The translations under genes were made by a program, and so were the position numbers. Below, one piece after another: positions 18,804 through 28,447 of a DNA stretch of 64,000 nucleotides. The notes beneath the pieces are model-generated. The model saw only the letters and a list, made by a program, of their open reading frames with translations. It made no database searches and was not told the DNA's origin. Source of the stretch: Oscillospiraceae bacterium (GTDB lineage: Bacteria; Bacillota; Clostridia; Oscillospirales; Oscillospiraceae); assembly GCA_024691985.1 (NCBI GenBank), contig JAILNC010000100.1, positions 1 to 64,000 of the forward strand. The letters are read 5' to 3'. Every line of letters begins with the position of its first letter. Position 1 is the first letter of the stretch.

Positions 18804-19280
18804 ATGAGCATTTTGGCTGGCAAGAAGGTTGTCGCCATCGGCGACCGCGACGGTATTCCCGGCCCCGCCATCGAGGCCTGCGCCGTTACTGCCGGTGCGG
18901 AGGTCGTCTTTTCTTCGACTGAGTGCTTCGTTTGAACTGCCGCAGGTGCAATGGATCTGGAGAATCAGAAGCGTGTGCTGGGCTTTGCCGAACAGTACGG
19001 TCCCGAGAACGTCGTCGTTCTGCTGGGCGCCGCTGAGGGCGAAGCTTCCGGGCTCGCCGCTGAGACGGTCACCGCCGGTGACCCGACCTTCTCCGGTCCG
19101 TTGACAGGGGTCTCGTTGGGACTCACGGTTTTCCATGTTTGCGAACCTCAGGTCAAGGAAGAGTTCGATCAGGCCGTCTACGAGGAACAGGTCGGTATGA
19201 TGGAAATGGTCCTCGACGTTGACGATATCGTCAGCGAGATGACGTCGATCCGCGACGAATTCTGCAAGTATCTGGGCTAA
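18804..19280 (+). CDS. grdA: Glycine/sarcosine/betaine reductase selenoprotein A with UGA-Sec at codon 44 (18933-18935)
   Basis: [100 protein letters not shown]; canonical CFVUT motif. Confidence 0.98.
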
Positions 19281-19337
19281 GCAACTGGTTTATGGGGCGG
19301 CCGTGCGCCGCCCCGCCACAAGCGCAAAGTTCAAATG

Positions 19338-19392
19338 AAAGCCATGATCGAACGGGGTGCAGGCTGTACCCCGGCCGTACCATGGCTTTTTT
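19338..19392 (+). terminator. Terminator/attenuator hairpin between grdA and grdC
   Basis: AAAGCCATG...CATGGCTTTTTT with internal GGGGT/ACCCC pairing. Confidence 0.7.
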
Positions 19393-19453
19393 GATAAGAG
19401 ATTTTCCTGTTTGGGATCTATAAATTTTTGACTGAAAGAGGTTTTGATGCCAT

Positions 19454-20998
19454 ATGAAAAGTGTTATTAAAGGCGCTGGCTACATTCTCTGCCATGTCCC
19501 CGACATGGTCCTGCACAACGGCACGACACAGACGACCGAGATGATCGTCAACCCCGAAGGCGAGTACCTCAAGGCACTCCCCAGCCATCTGCGCAGCTGG
19601 GAAGACGTGCTGGAGTACTGGCCCAACCAGGTCTACATCGGCAACAAGACCCCCGACGAGCTGGCCGCCGTTCCCCAGCCCTTCTATACGACCCCCTGCG
19701 ACGTGAAGGAGCGTTACGGCCACTTCGGCCAGATGATGCCCCAGGAGGAGTTCACCCTCCTCATGCAGGCCAGCGACGTGTTTGACCTTGTCTGGCTGGA
19801 CAAGAACTTCGTCGCTCAGTACAAGGAGCAGTTCGCGGCCAACCCGATGATCGACGAGACCATCGTCGCCCGCATCAAGGACGGCATCGAGATTTCCGAG
19901 ATCGAGCGCCTCGTGAAGGAGGAGCACTCCGAGGGCCTGTACCACAACGGCACCCTCGTCGGCTGCGTCAAGCGCGCCCACGACATCGACGTCAACCTCT
20001 CCGCCCACGTCATGCTCGAGAACATCGTCTCCAAGGCGTCCTCCGTGCTGGCTCTGATCGCGGGCGTACAGAACGCGGGCTATCAGAAAGCCGACATTGA
20101 GTACGTCATCGACTGCTGCGAGGAGGCCTGCGGCGACATGAACCAGCGAGGCGGCTGCAACTTCGCAAAGGCCGCGGCCGAGATCGCCGGCCTCGTCTCC
20201 GCCTCCGGCTCCGACAGCCGCGGCTTCTGCGCCGGCCCCGCCCACGCCCTGGTTGAGGCTGCCGCCCTGGTCGAGGCGGGCGCCTACAAGACCGTCGCCG
20301 TTACGGCCGGCGGCTGCACCGCCAAGCTCGGCATGAACGGCAAGGATCATGTCAAGAAGGGCATGCCCGCATTCGAGGATATGCTGGGCGGCTTCTGCGT
20401 CGTCATCGGCGAGAACGACGGCGTCAGCCCCGAGATCAACCTGGAGATCCTCGGCCGCCACACTGTCGGCACCGGCTCCGCGCCCCAGAACGTCATCAGC
20501 TCCCTCGTCACCGATCCGCTGGACCGCAACGGCCTGAAGGTCACCGACGTGGACAAGTTCTCCCCCGAGATGCAGAACCCCGACATCACCAAGCCCGCCG
20601 GCGCCGGCGACGTGCCCCAGGCCAACTACAAGATGATCGCGGCCCTCGCCGTCAAGCGCGGCGACATCCCGAAGGCCGACATGCCCGCTTTCATCAAGGA
20701 CCACGGCCTGACCGGCTGGGCCCCCACCCAGGGCCACATCCCCTCCGGCGTGCCCTACATCGGCTTTGCGCGTGAGGATATCATGGCCGGCAAGATCAAG
20801 CGCGCCATGATCATCGGCAAGGGCTCCCTGTTCCTCGGCCGCATGACCAACCTCTTCGACGGCATTTCCTTTATCATCCAGGCCAACTCCAGCGCCGAGG
20901 CCGCGGCTGCCGCAGGCGTCAGCGAGGAGGAGGTCAAGAGCATGATCGCCAAGGCGATGAAGGAGTTCGCGGCGACTCTTCTGGCCCAGGCCGAGTGA
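19454..20998 (+). CDS. grdC: Glycine/sarcosine/betaine reductase component C beta subunit
   Basis: 514 aa; order after grdA; KGAGYILCHVPDMVLHNGTTQTTEMIVNPEGEYLKALPSHLRSWEDVLEYWPNQVYIGNKTPDEL typical GrdC. Confidence 0.95.
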   Translation: MKSVIKGAGYILCHVPDMVLHNGTTQTTEMIVNPEGEYLKALPSHLRSWEDVLEYWPNQVYIGNKTPDELAAVPQPFYTTPCDVKERYGHFGQMMPQEEFTLLMQASDVFDLVWLDKNFVAQYKEQFAANPMIDETIVARIKDGIEISEIERLVKEEHSEGLYHNGTLVGCVKRAHDIDVNLSAHVMLENIVSKASSVLALIAGVQNAGYQKADIEYVIDCCEEACGDMNQRGGCNFAKAAAEIAGLVSASGSDSRGFCAGPAHALVEAAALVEAGAYKTVAVTAGGCTAKLGMNGKDHVKKGMPAFEDMLGGFCVVIGENDGVSPEINLEILGRHTVGTGSAPQNVISSLVTDPLDRNGLKVTDVDKFSPEMQNPDITKPAGAGDVPQANYKMIAALAVKRGDIPKADMPAFIKDHGLTGWAPTQGHIPSGVPYIGFAREDIMAGKIKRAMIIGKGSLFLGRMTNLFDGISFIIQANSSAEAAAAAGVSEEEVKSMIAKAMKEFAATLLAQAE

Positions 20999-21009
20999 GG
21001 AGGCGCGGG

Positions 21010-22161
21010 ATGAGTAATCTTCAGAAAACCATCGCCCAGGCCTTTCTGGAAATGGCGGAGGGCCTGGAGAGCGGCTCCTTCGGGAAAAAGCCCAAGATCG
21101 CCCTGACCGGCATGGGCAGCGAGCACGGCGAAGAAAACGCCATGCAGGCCGCCCTCATGGCTGCCAAGCGCGGCGTCGACGTCTACTACATCGGCACCCT
21201 CGAGGCCGAGGGCGTGACCACCGTCCATGTGGAAAATGAGGACGAGGGCCACAAGAAGATGGACGAGCTCGTCGAGAGCGGCGCGGTCGACGGCGCGGTC
21301 ACCATGCACTACCCGTTCCCCATCGGCGTGTCCACCGTCGGCAGGGTCATTACCCCGGCGAAGGGCAAGGAGATGTTCGTGGCCAACACCACCGGCACCT
21401 CCAGCGGCGACAGGATCGAGGGCATGATCAAGAACGCCGTCTACGGCATCATCACCGCCAAAGCCAGCGGCGTGAAGAACCCCACCGTGGGCATCCTGAA
21501 CGTCGACGGTGCGCGCCAGTGCGAGATCGCGCTCAACCAGCTGCGCGACGGAGGCTATGAGTTCGAGTGGGCCAGCTCCGCCAGGGCCGACGGCGGCGCG
21601 GTCATGCGCGGCAACGACGTCCTGCAGGGCAGCCCCGACGTCATGGTCATGGACTCCCTGACCGGCAACGTGCTGATCAAGATGCTCTCCGCCTACACCA
21701 CCGGCGGCAGCTTTGAGGCCACCGGCTACGGCTACGGCCCCGGCATCGGCATGGACTACAACAAGCTGATCCTCATCATCTCCCGCGCCTCCGGCGCGCC
21801 GCTGATCGCCAACGCTCTGGAGTTTGCCGCCCAGCTCGTGCGCGGCAAGGTCTTCGAGGTGGCGAAGGCGGAGTTTGCCAAGGCGGAGAAGGCCGGCTTC
21901 AGCAAGATCCTCGAGGCCCGCAAGGCCTCCGCAAAGTCCGCCGCCCCGGCCGAGGAGGTCAAGGCGCCCCCGGCAGAGCCCTGCCCCGCCGCCATCCTCG
22001 GCGTCGAGGTCATGGATCTGGAGGACGCGGTCAAGGTCCTGTGGAAGGCCGGTATCTACGCCGAGTCCGGCATGGGCTGCACCGGTCCCGTCGTCCTGAT
22101 GAGCGATGCCAACCACGATAAGGCCGTCGAGCTCCTCAGAGCCGCGGGCTATATCGGATAA
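21010..22161 (+). CDS. grdD: Glycine/sarcosine/betaine reductase component C alpha subunit
   Basis: KPKIALTGMGSEHGEENAMQAALMAAKRGVDVYYIGTLEAEGVTTV...GMGCTGPVVLMSDAN; SD GAGGAGG before ATG 21010. Confidence 0.95.
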   Translation: MSNLQKTIAQAFLEMAEGLESGSFGKKPKIALTGMGSEHGEENAMQAALMAAKRGVDVYYIGTLEAEGVTTVHVENEDEGHKKMDELVESGAVDGAVTMHYPFPIGVSTVGRVITPAKGKEMFVANTTGTSSGDRIEGMIKNAVYGIITAKASGVKNPTVGILNVDGARQCEIALNQLRDGGYEFEWASSARADGGAVMRGNDVLQGSPDVMVMDSLTGNVLIKMLSAYTTGGSFEATGYGYGPGIGMDYNKLILIISRASGAPLIANALEFAAQLVRGKVFEVAKAEFAKAEKAGFSKILEARKASAKSAAPAEEVKAPPAEPCPAAILGVEVMDLEDAVKVLWKAGIYAESGMGCTGPVVLMSDANHDKAVELLRAAGYIG

Positions 22162-22367
22162 GCAACAACCGGGCAACACGAAGCAAAACGACCCCGGCGC
22201 CGCGCGTCGGATCAGGCACGGCGCCGGGTCGTCGAATATGGGGTAAACGATGATTAAATCGGCAAGAGCGAATCCCGAGAGAATTTTTGTTCTGACGAAG
22301 TCAGGGCGGAAATTATCCGGGAGGCGACGCAGGCGGTTTGATCGGCGTTTACAAGGGGAGAAGCATC

Positions 22368-23522
22368 ATGCAGACTGTCTATTTGGATAACGGCGCGACC
22401 TCCTTCCCCAAGGCCCCCGGCGTGGGGGAGGCCATGGCGGACTACCTTCTGCACAACGGGGCGAACGTCAACCGCGGCACCTACGGAAAGGCCAGCGCCG
22501 CCGCCATGACCGTCCTTGAGACGCGCCTGCGTCTCAAGGAGCTTTTCCATTTCCCGGGAAAGGAAGCGGAGGTCATCCTCACCCCCGGCCATACCTACGG
22601 CCTGAACCAGATCCTGCTGGGCTTTCTCGGGCCCGGCGACCACGTGATCGTCAGCAGCATGGAGCACAACGCCGTCATGCGCCCGCTCATGGAGCTGCAG
22701 GCGCACGGCGTGGAATTCTCCCGCATCCCGGCGGATCGGGCGGGCCGCACGAAAGCGGCGGAACTGCTGCCTCTCATCCGGGAGAATACGAAGCTCGTGC
22801 TGGTCGACCACGCATCCAACGTCAGCGGGACGATCTTCCCGCTGGAGGAGACGGCGGAACTCTGCCATGCGCGCGGCATCCCGCTGGCGGTCGACGCCGC
22901 CCAGACCGGCGGACACCGCGACGTCGATTTCGGCGCGCTGCATCTGGCGGCGCTCTCCGTGCCCGGCCACAAGGGGCTCCTCGGCCCGCAGGGCATCGGC
23001 GCGCTGCTGCTGGAGGAAGAATTTGCCTCCCGCCTCCGCCCCCTTGTCACCGGCGGCACCGGCTCCGCCTCCGACAGCGAGATCCAGCCGGACTACATGC
23101 CCGACCGCTTTGAATCCGGCACGGTCAATCTGCCCGGCGCCTTCGGTCTGCACAAGTCCCTCGGCTTTATTCTGGAGCAGGGGATCGACAAGCTCAAGGC
23201 CCATGACGAGGCTTTGACCGCGCGTTTTCTCGACGGCGTGCGGGGGCTGCCCCTGCGCGTGGCGGGGCCGGCCGATCCGAAGCAGCAGGTGGGCGTCGTG
23301 TCGCTGGACTTCACAGACGGGGACAACGGCGAGATCGCCTACAGACTGGAGAAGGACTACGGCATCCTGACCCGCTGCGGCCTGCACTGCGCCCCCAACG
23401 CGCACAGGACGCTGGGGACCTTCCCGCAGGGCACGGTGCGCTTTTCCTTTGGTTATGCCACGACCGAAGACGAGATCGACTATGCCGTCCGTGCCATCCG
23501 CACGCTGGCGCTGGAAGCTTGA
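22368..23522 (+). CDS. Class V aminotransferase / cysteine desulfurase (candidate selenium-delivery enzyme)
   Basis: VYLDNGATSFPKAPGV...GHTYGLNQILLGFLGPGDHVIVSSMEHNAVMRPL...SVPGHKGLLGPQGIG...LTRCGLHCAPNAHRTLGT; upstream of selD. Confidence 0.85.
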   Translation: MQTVYLDNGATSFPKAPGVGEAMADYLLHNGANVNRGTYGKASAAAMTVLETRLRLKELFHFPGKEAEVILTPGHTYGLNQILLGFLGPGDHVIVSSMEHNAVMRPLMELQAHGVEFSRIPADRAGRTKAAELLPLIRENTKLVLVDHASNVSGTIFPLEETAELCHARGIPLAVDAAQTGGHRDVDFGALHLAALSVPGHKGLLGPQGIGALLLEEEFASRLRPLVTGGTGSASDSEIQPDYMPDRFESGTVNLPGAFGLHKSLGFILEQGIDKLKAHDEALTARFLDGVRGLPLRVAGPADPKQQVGVVSLDFTDGDNGEIAYRLEKDYGILTRCGLHCAPNAHRTLGTFPQGTVRFSFGYATTEDEIDYAVRAIRTLALEA

Positions 23523-23595
23523 ACACAAATTCGCGAACCCCTTTCCCGGCCGACTGACCGGGAAGCTTTGATACATGACGAGAGGAGGTGTCGAT

Positions 23596-24630
23596 GTGGC
23601 GGAAATGAAACGGCTGACCGAGATGGTCGCCGCGGCCGGCTGAGCGGCCAAGCTCCCGCCGGGAGCGCTCGCGCAGGTTCTGCGCGAAATCCCCAGAATC
23701 CCCAATCAAAACATTCTGGTCGGCTTTGACTCCTCGGACGACGCCTGCATCTACAGGATCAATGACGAGGTCGCCATTGTCCAGACGGTGGACTTTTTCC
23801 CGCCGATGGTGGACGACCCCTATGTGTTCGGACAGATCGCCGCCGCCAACGCGATCTCCGACGTCTACGCCATGGGCGGCACGCCCGTCTTCGCCCTGAA
23901 CCTGCTGTGCTTCCCGAACTGCCTCGGGCTCGAGGTGGCGGGGGAGATCCTCAGAGGCGGCGCGGACAAGGCCATGGAGGCCGGCTGCACCATCGCGGGC
24001 GGCCACTCCATCACCGACGAGGAGCCGAAATACGGCATGTGCGTCACCGGCACGGTCCACCCGAAGGCGATCCTTGCCAACAACACCGCCCGCGAGGGCG
24101 ACGTGCTGGTCATGACCAAGGCGCTCGGCACCGGCATCCTGACCACAGCCTTCAAGGGCGAGATGATCACGGAGGCGGAGCTGCAGCCCGCCATCGACGC
24201 CATGCGCACGCTCAACCGCTACGGGGCGGAAGCTGCGAAAGGCCTGCGCATCCACGCCTGCACGGACATCACGGGCTTCGGCCTGGCCGGACACCTGTGC
24301 GAGATGGCGGAGGGCAGCGGTCTCACCGCCGCGGTCCGGGGCGATCGGATCCCCATTCTGCCGAAGGTCGTGGAGATGGCGCGCATGGGCTTGATCCCGG
24401 GCGGCATGTACCGCAACCGGAAGCACTTCGGAGACAGGCTCGACCTCAGCGGCGTCCCCGTGGAGCTTGCCGACATCATGCTCGACCCGCAGACCTCGGG
24501 CGGTCTGCTCTTCGCCGTGGACGAGCTCGACGCGCAGGAGCTGCTGCGCCGTCTGCGCGACAGCGGCGTGCCCGCCGCAGAGATCGGCGTCCTGTCTGCT
24601 TTTGATGGGGTATACATCCGGGCGGAATAG
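23596..24630 (+). CDS. selD: Selenide,water dikinase (selenophosphate synthase) with UGA-Sec at 23641-23643
   Basis: GTG start after [82 protein letters not shown]; GUxAK is the SelD active site. ORF track starts only at 23788. Confidence 0.95.
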
Positions 24631-24663
24631 CCAACGCACGAATCGACAGACGAGGTGTCAGAC

Positions 24664-26076
24664 ATGAGTTCCAAACTGCTTCGGCAGATCCCGAAAACAG
24701 ATGTCATCCTCTCCCGCGAGGCGCTGAAGGCGGCGCAGGAGCGGTATCCCTACGCCTTTGTGAAGGCCACCGTCCAGGCCTGCCTGGACGAGCTCAGGCG
24801 CAAGGCGCTGGAGGACAGCATTGACAGCATCCCCGGCCTTGCCGAGATCGAAGAGACTGTTCTCCGCTGGCTGGAGGAGGGGCATATCCATCATCTCAAG
24901 CGCGTCATCAACGCCACCGGCGTGGTGCTCCACACCAACCTGGGCCGCGCCCCGCTGGGCGAGGCCGCCGCCGCGCACGTCGCTGCTTTGAGCCGCGGCT
25001 ACTGCAATCTGGAATACGATCTGGAAAAGGGCAGGCGCGGCAGCCGCTATGACCATGTGGAAAAGCTGCTGTGCGAGCTGACCGGCGCCGAGGCCGCCAT
25101 GGTGGTCAACAACAACGCCGGCGCGGTTTTCCTGATGCTCAACACCCTCGCCCGCGGCAAAAAGGTGGCCGTCTCCCGGGGCGAGCTCGTGGAGATCGGC
25201 GGCTCCTTCCGCGTGCCCGAGATCATGTACGAGAGCGGTGCGGAGATGGTAGAGATCGGCTGCACCAACAAGACCCATGTGCGCGACTACGAGCGCGCCA
25301 TGGACGAGCTGGGCGCGGAGGTGCTGCTGAAGGTCTATACCAGCAACTTCGTCATCAGCGGCTTTACCGAGTCCGTCTCCGCCGGGGAGCTGGCGCAGAT
25401 CGCGCATAAGCGCGGCGGTATCGTCCTGCACGATCAGGGCTCTGGCTTCCTCTTCCCGCCCGAGGCCATGGGCCTGCACGCCGGAAGCGTGGTCTGGACG
25501 AGCCTGCGCGAGGGCGCGGACGTCGTCAGCTTCTCGGGCGACAAGCTGCTGGGCAGCGCCCAGTGCGGCGTCATCCTGGGCAAAAAGGAATACGTCGAGC
25601 GCATCAAGAAAAACCAGCTCACGCGCATGCTGCGCATCGACAAGCTCTCGCTCGCGGCGCTGGAGATCGCCCTGCAATACTGCAGGGACCCCAAGCTCGC
25701 CCGCGAGAAGATCCCGGCCCTCGCCATGCTCTCCAAGACGGAGGAGGCCTGCCGCGAGACGGCGGAGCGCCTGCGCTGGCTCATTGCGGAGCGCGCGCCG
25801 GACTGTGAGGTCCGCGTCGTCCCTGTCAAGGACGAGGCGGGCGGCGGCTCCATGGCGGGCGTGCTGCTCGACGGCGCGGCCGTCGCGGTACAGATCCCGG
25901 GTCTCGCGCCGGAGAAGGCCGAGGCGCTGCTGCACGGGATGAGCGTGCCTGTCATCGCCCGCGTCAGCCGCGACGGGCTGCTCTTCTCCGCGCGCACCCT
26001 CTTTGAGGAGGAGCTGGAGGAAGTGGCGGAAGCTGTGCGGACGCTGTACGTATCGGCAGCGGGGAGGCGCGTATGA
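24664..26076 (+). CDS. selA: L-seryl-tRNA(Sec) selenium transferase
   Basis: INATGVVLHTNLGRAPLGEAA, SGDKLLGSAQCGVILGKKEYVERIKKNQLTRMLRIDKLSLAALE. Confidence 0.96.
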   Translation: MSSKLLRQIPKTDVILSREALKAAQERYPYAFVKATVQACLDELRRKALEDSIDSIPGLAEIEETVLRWLEEGHIHHLKRVINATGVVLHTNLGRAPLGEAAAAHVAALSRGYCNLEYDLEKGRRGSRYDHVEKLLCELTGAEAAMVVNNNAGAVFLMLNTLARGKKVAVSRGELVEIGGSFRVPEIMYESGAEMVEIGCTNKTHVRDYERAMDELGAEVLLKVYTSNFVISGFTESVSAGELAQIAHKRGGIVLHDQGSGFLFPPEAMGLHAGSVVWTSLREGADVVSFSGDKLLGSAQCGVILGKKEYVERIKKNQLTRMLRIDKLSLAALEIALQYCRDPKLAREKIPALAMLSKTEEACRETAERLRWLIAERAPDCEVRVVPVKDEAGGGSMAGVLLDGAAVAVQIPGLAPEKAEALLHGMSVPVIARVSRDGLLFSARTLFEEELEEVAEAVRTLYVSAAGRRV

Positions 26077-27989
26077 AGCATATCGTCATCGGGACCGCGG
26101 GTCACATCGACCACGGCAAATCCTGTCTCACGAACGCCCTGACCGAGGGCGCGGCCTCTCACCGGCACATCGACCGGCTCAAGGAGGAGCGGGCGCGCGG
26201 CATCACCATCGAGCTCGGCTTTGCGGAGTTCGTGCTCCCCAACGGCCAGATCGCGAGCATCGTCGACGTTCCCGGCCATGAGAAGCTCATCAAGCACATG
26301 CTCATGGGCGCGGCGGGCATGGACATGGTGCTGCTGGTGGTCGCGGCGGACGAGGGCTTCATGCCCCAGACCAAGGAGCACCTGGAAATCCTGTCCCTGC
26401 TTGGGCTCAAGCACGGCATCGTGGTGCTGACCAAGATCGACATGGCTGACCCCGAGTGGATCGAGATGGTCAAGGAGGACCTGACCGAGCACCTCAAGGG
26501 CAGCTTTCTCGAAAACGCCCCGATCATGCCCGTCTCCGCCTTCACGGGCGAGGGCATCGACGCGCTGAAAAACAAGATCATGGAGATGGTGGCGGGACTG
26601 GAGGAGCATGTCGCGGACAAGCCCTTCCGCCTCCCCGTCGACCGCGTGTTCTCCATCAAGGGCTTCGGCACCGTCGTCACCGGCACCATGATGGACGGCG
26701 AGCTGAGCGTGGGGGAGAACGTTATGATCTATCCCCAGAACATTGCCTCCAAGGCGCGCGAGATCCAGCATCACGAGGTCAAGCAGGAGCACGTCGGCCC
26801 CGGCATGCGTACAGCCGTGAACCTCAGCGGCGTGGACAAGAACGACATCGCCCGCGGCTGCACCGTGGCCAAGCCCGGCTCCATGCAGCTGTCGACCCGC
26901 ATCGCCGTCTCCCTGCAGATGACGAAGGACGCGGCCTTCAGCGTGAAAAACGCCTCGCGCATCCACTTCTATCAGGGCACGCAGGAGCTGGTCGGCAAGA
27001 TCCGCCTGCTCGACTGCAACGCGCTCAACGCGGGCGAGCAGGGCTACGCCATGATCATGTTCAACGAGACGCTGACGGCCCGCAATCTGGACAAGTTCAT
27101 CATCCGCTTCTTCTCGCCAATGGTGACCATCGGCGGCGGGCAGATCCTGGACATGCAGTCCCAGCGCCTCAAGCGCAGCGACCCCAACGTGATCGACCGG
27201 CTCCGGCGTCTGGCCGGCACGCCGACCGAACGCGTGCTGCAGCTCGTGGAGGATGCGGGCTGCGCCCTCCCGCAGGAGCGCGATCTCGCCACCGAGAGCG
27301 GCCTGTCCGCCGGCGAGGTGCACCGCTCCCTCAAGGAGCTGAGCAAGGCCGGGAAGATCGTGAACATACGGGGCGGCTATGTGACGAAGGCCTGTCTGGA
27401 CCGTGTGTGGCTGAACATCGAGCAGCTGCTGAAAACCTTCCATGAGGAGCAGTCGCTGGCCGAGGGCATGCAGCTCGCGGAGCTGCGCGAGCGCGTCTTT
27501 GCCGCCACGCCCAAAACCTCTGACGCCTTCTTTGAATACTTCGAGAAGGCTGGCGGCCTGCGGCGCAGCGGCAGCTTCGTGGCGCACAGCGAGTTTGAGA
27601 GCGCGTTCTCGCCCGAACAGACCGCCATGCAGGAAAAGCTCGGCCAGATGTACAGGGACTTCGGCAAGGAGCCCATGAGCAACGCGGAGCTCGCCGAGCA
27701 GTTTGCCAAGCAGCCCAAGCTCTTCAGGCAGGTCCAGGCCAGGATGCACCAGGACGGGACGCTCATGGCGCTCAACCCCAACGTCTCGGTCACGACGGAG
27801 GCCTACGAGGACGCCCTGCGGATCCTCAATGAGATGTTCGCCCAGAACCCGCAGCTCACCCTCGCCGATTACCGGACGGCCCTGGGGGTCTCCCGCAAGT
27901 ACGCGCTGCTGTTCCTCGATTATTTCGACAGTCAGAAGATCACCAAGAAGGTCGGCGACGTGCGCGTGCTCGTCCCGAAGAAATCCTGA
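26073..27989 (+). CDS. selB: Selenocysteine-specific translation elongation factor
   Basis: GTAGHIDHGKSCLTNAL, DVPGHEKLIKHMLMGAAGMD, winged-helix C-terminus; overlaps selA stop. Confidence 0.97.
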   Translation: MKHIVIGTAGHIDHGKSCLTNALTEGAASHRHIDRLKEERARGITIELGFAEFVLPNGQIASIVDVPGHEKLIKHMLMGAAGMDMVLLVVAADEGFMPQTKEHLEILSLLGLKHGIVVLTKIDMADPEWIEMVKEDLTEHLKGSFLENAPIMPVSAFTGEGIDALKNKIMEMVAGLEEHVADKPFRLPVDRVFSIKGFGTVVTGTMMDGELSVGENVMIYPQNIASKAREIQHHEVKQEHVGPGMRTAVNLSGVDKNDIARGCTVAKPGSMQLSTRIAVSLQMTKDAAFSVKNASRIHFYQGTQELVGKIRLLDCNALNAGEQGYAMIMFNETLTARNLDKFIIRFFSPMVTIGGGQILDMQSQRLKRSDPNVIDRLRRLAGTPTERVLQLVEDAGCALPQERDLATESGLSAGEVHRSLKELSKAGKIVNIRGGYVTKACLDRVWLNIEQLLKTFHEEQSLAEGMQLAELRERVFAATPKTSDAFFEYFEKAGGLRRSGSFVAHSEFESAFSPEQTAMQEKLGQMYRDFGKEPMSNAELAEQFAKQPKLFRQVQARMHQDGTLMALNPNVSVTTEAYEDALRILNEMFAQNPQLTLADYRTALGVSRKYALLFLDYFDSQKITKKVGDVRVLVPKKS

Positions 27990-28081
27990 CAACCAGCCCG
28001 GAGGCGGCGGAAACGCCGGCTCCGGGAAACGAAACCTTGACAAGCGCATAGCGCCCTTTCCGGGGGACTGTGAAATAGCAG

Positions 28082-28110
28082 TTGACTTTTTTGGTGAGCG
28101 AGATTATACT
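28082..28110 (+). promoter_or_regulatory. Promoter for selC
   Basis: TTGACT - 17 nt - TATACT about 37 nt upstream of tRNA 5' end. Confidence 0.75.
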
Positions 28111-28146
28111 ATTTTCAGAGAGTAAGCGTGTTTTCAGGCTGTATAT

Positions 28147-28241
28147 GGGAGTAGAAGGGTGACTGGTGTGCCCTCTGGTCTTCAAAACCAGTATAAGCAG
28201 CAGCCTGCTTGGGTGGGTTCGATTCCCACCTACTCTCGCCA
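28147..28241 (+). tRNA. selC: tRNA-Sec (anticodon TCA), 95 nt including encoded CCA
   Basis: 8-bp acceptor GGGAGTAG/CTACTCTC, CTGGTCTTCAAAACCAG anticodon arm, long variable arm, GGTGGGTTCGATTCCCACC T-arm, GCCA end. Confidence 0.97.
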
Positions 28242-28242
28242 C

Positions 28243-28283
28243 AAACAGGAAATGTGTCTCCGGATGCGTTTCCTGTTTTTTTA
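28243..28283 (+). terminator. Intrinsic terminator after selC
   Basis: AAACAGGAAA...TTTCCTGTTTTTTT. Confidence 0.9.
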
Positions 28284-28447
28284 ACTCCATATGATGAAAT
28301 TCCTTTTGTCCTGTTTCGCGTGCGGCATTGAGGCTGACTTTGCCGGGCGCGTGTAATATGGGAGCTTCGGCGGAATCGGGGACAGGCTGCAATCCCCATC
28401 CAGACGGGGCAATCATCACTTCGGTGAGAAAAGAAAGGATTGTCATT

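Noticed and set aside
18951-19280. Separate 109-aa gene
   Set aside because: C-terminal part of GrdA after UGA-Sec.
25434-28049. 871-aa minus-strand ORF
   Set aside because: Antisense to selA/selB; no recognisable domain.
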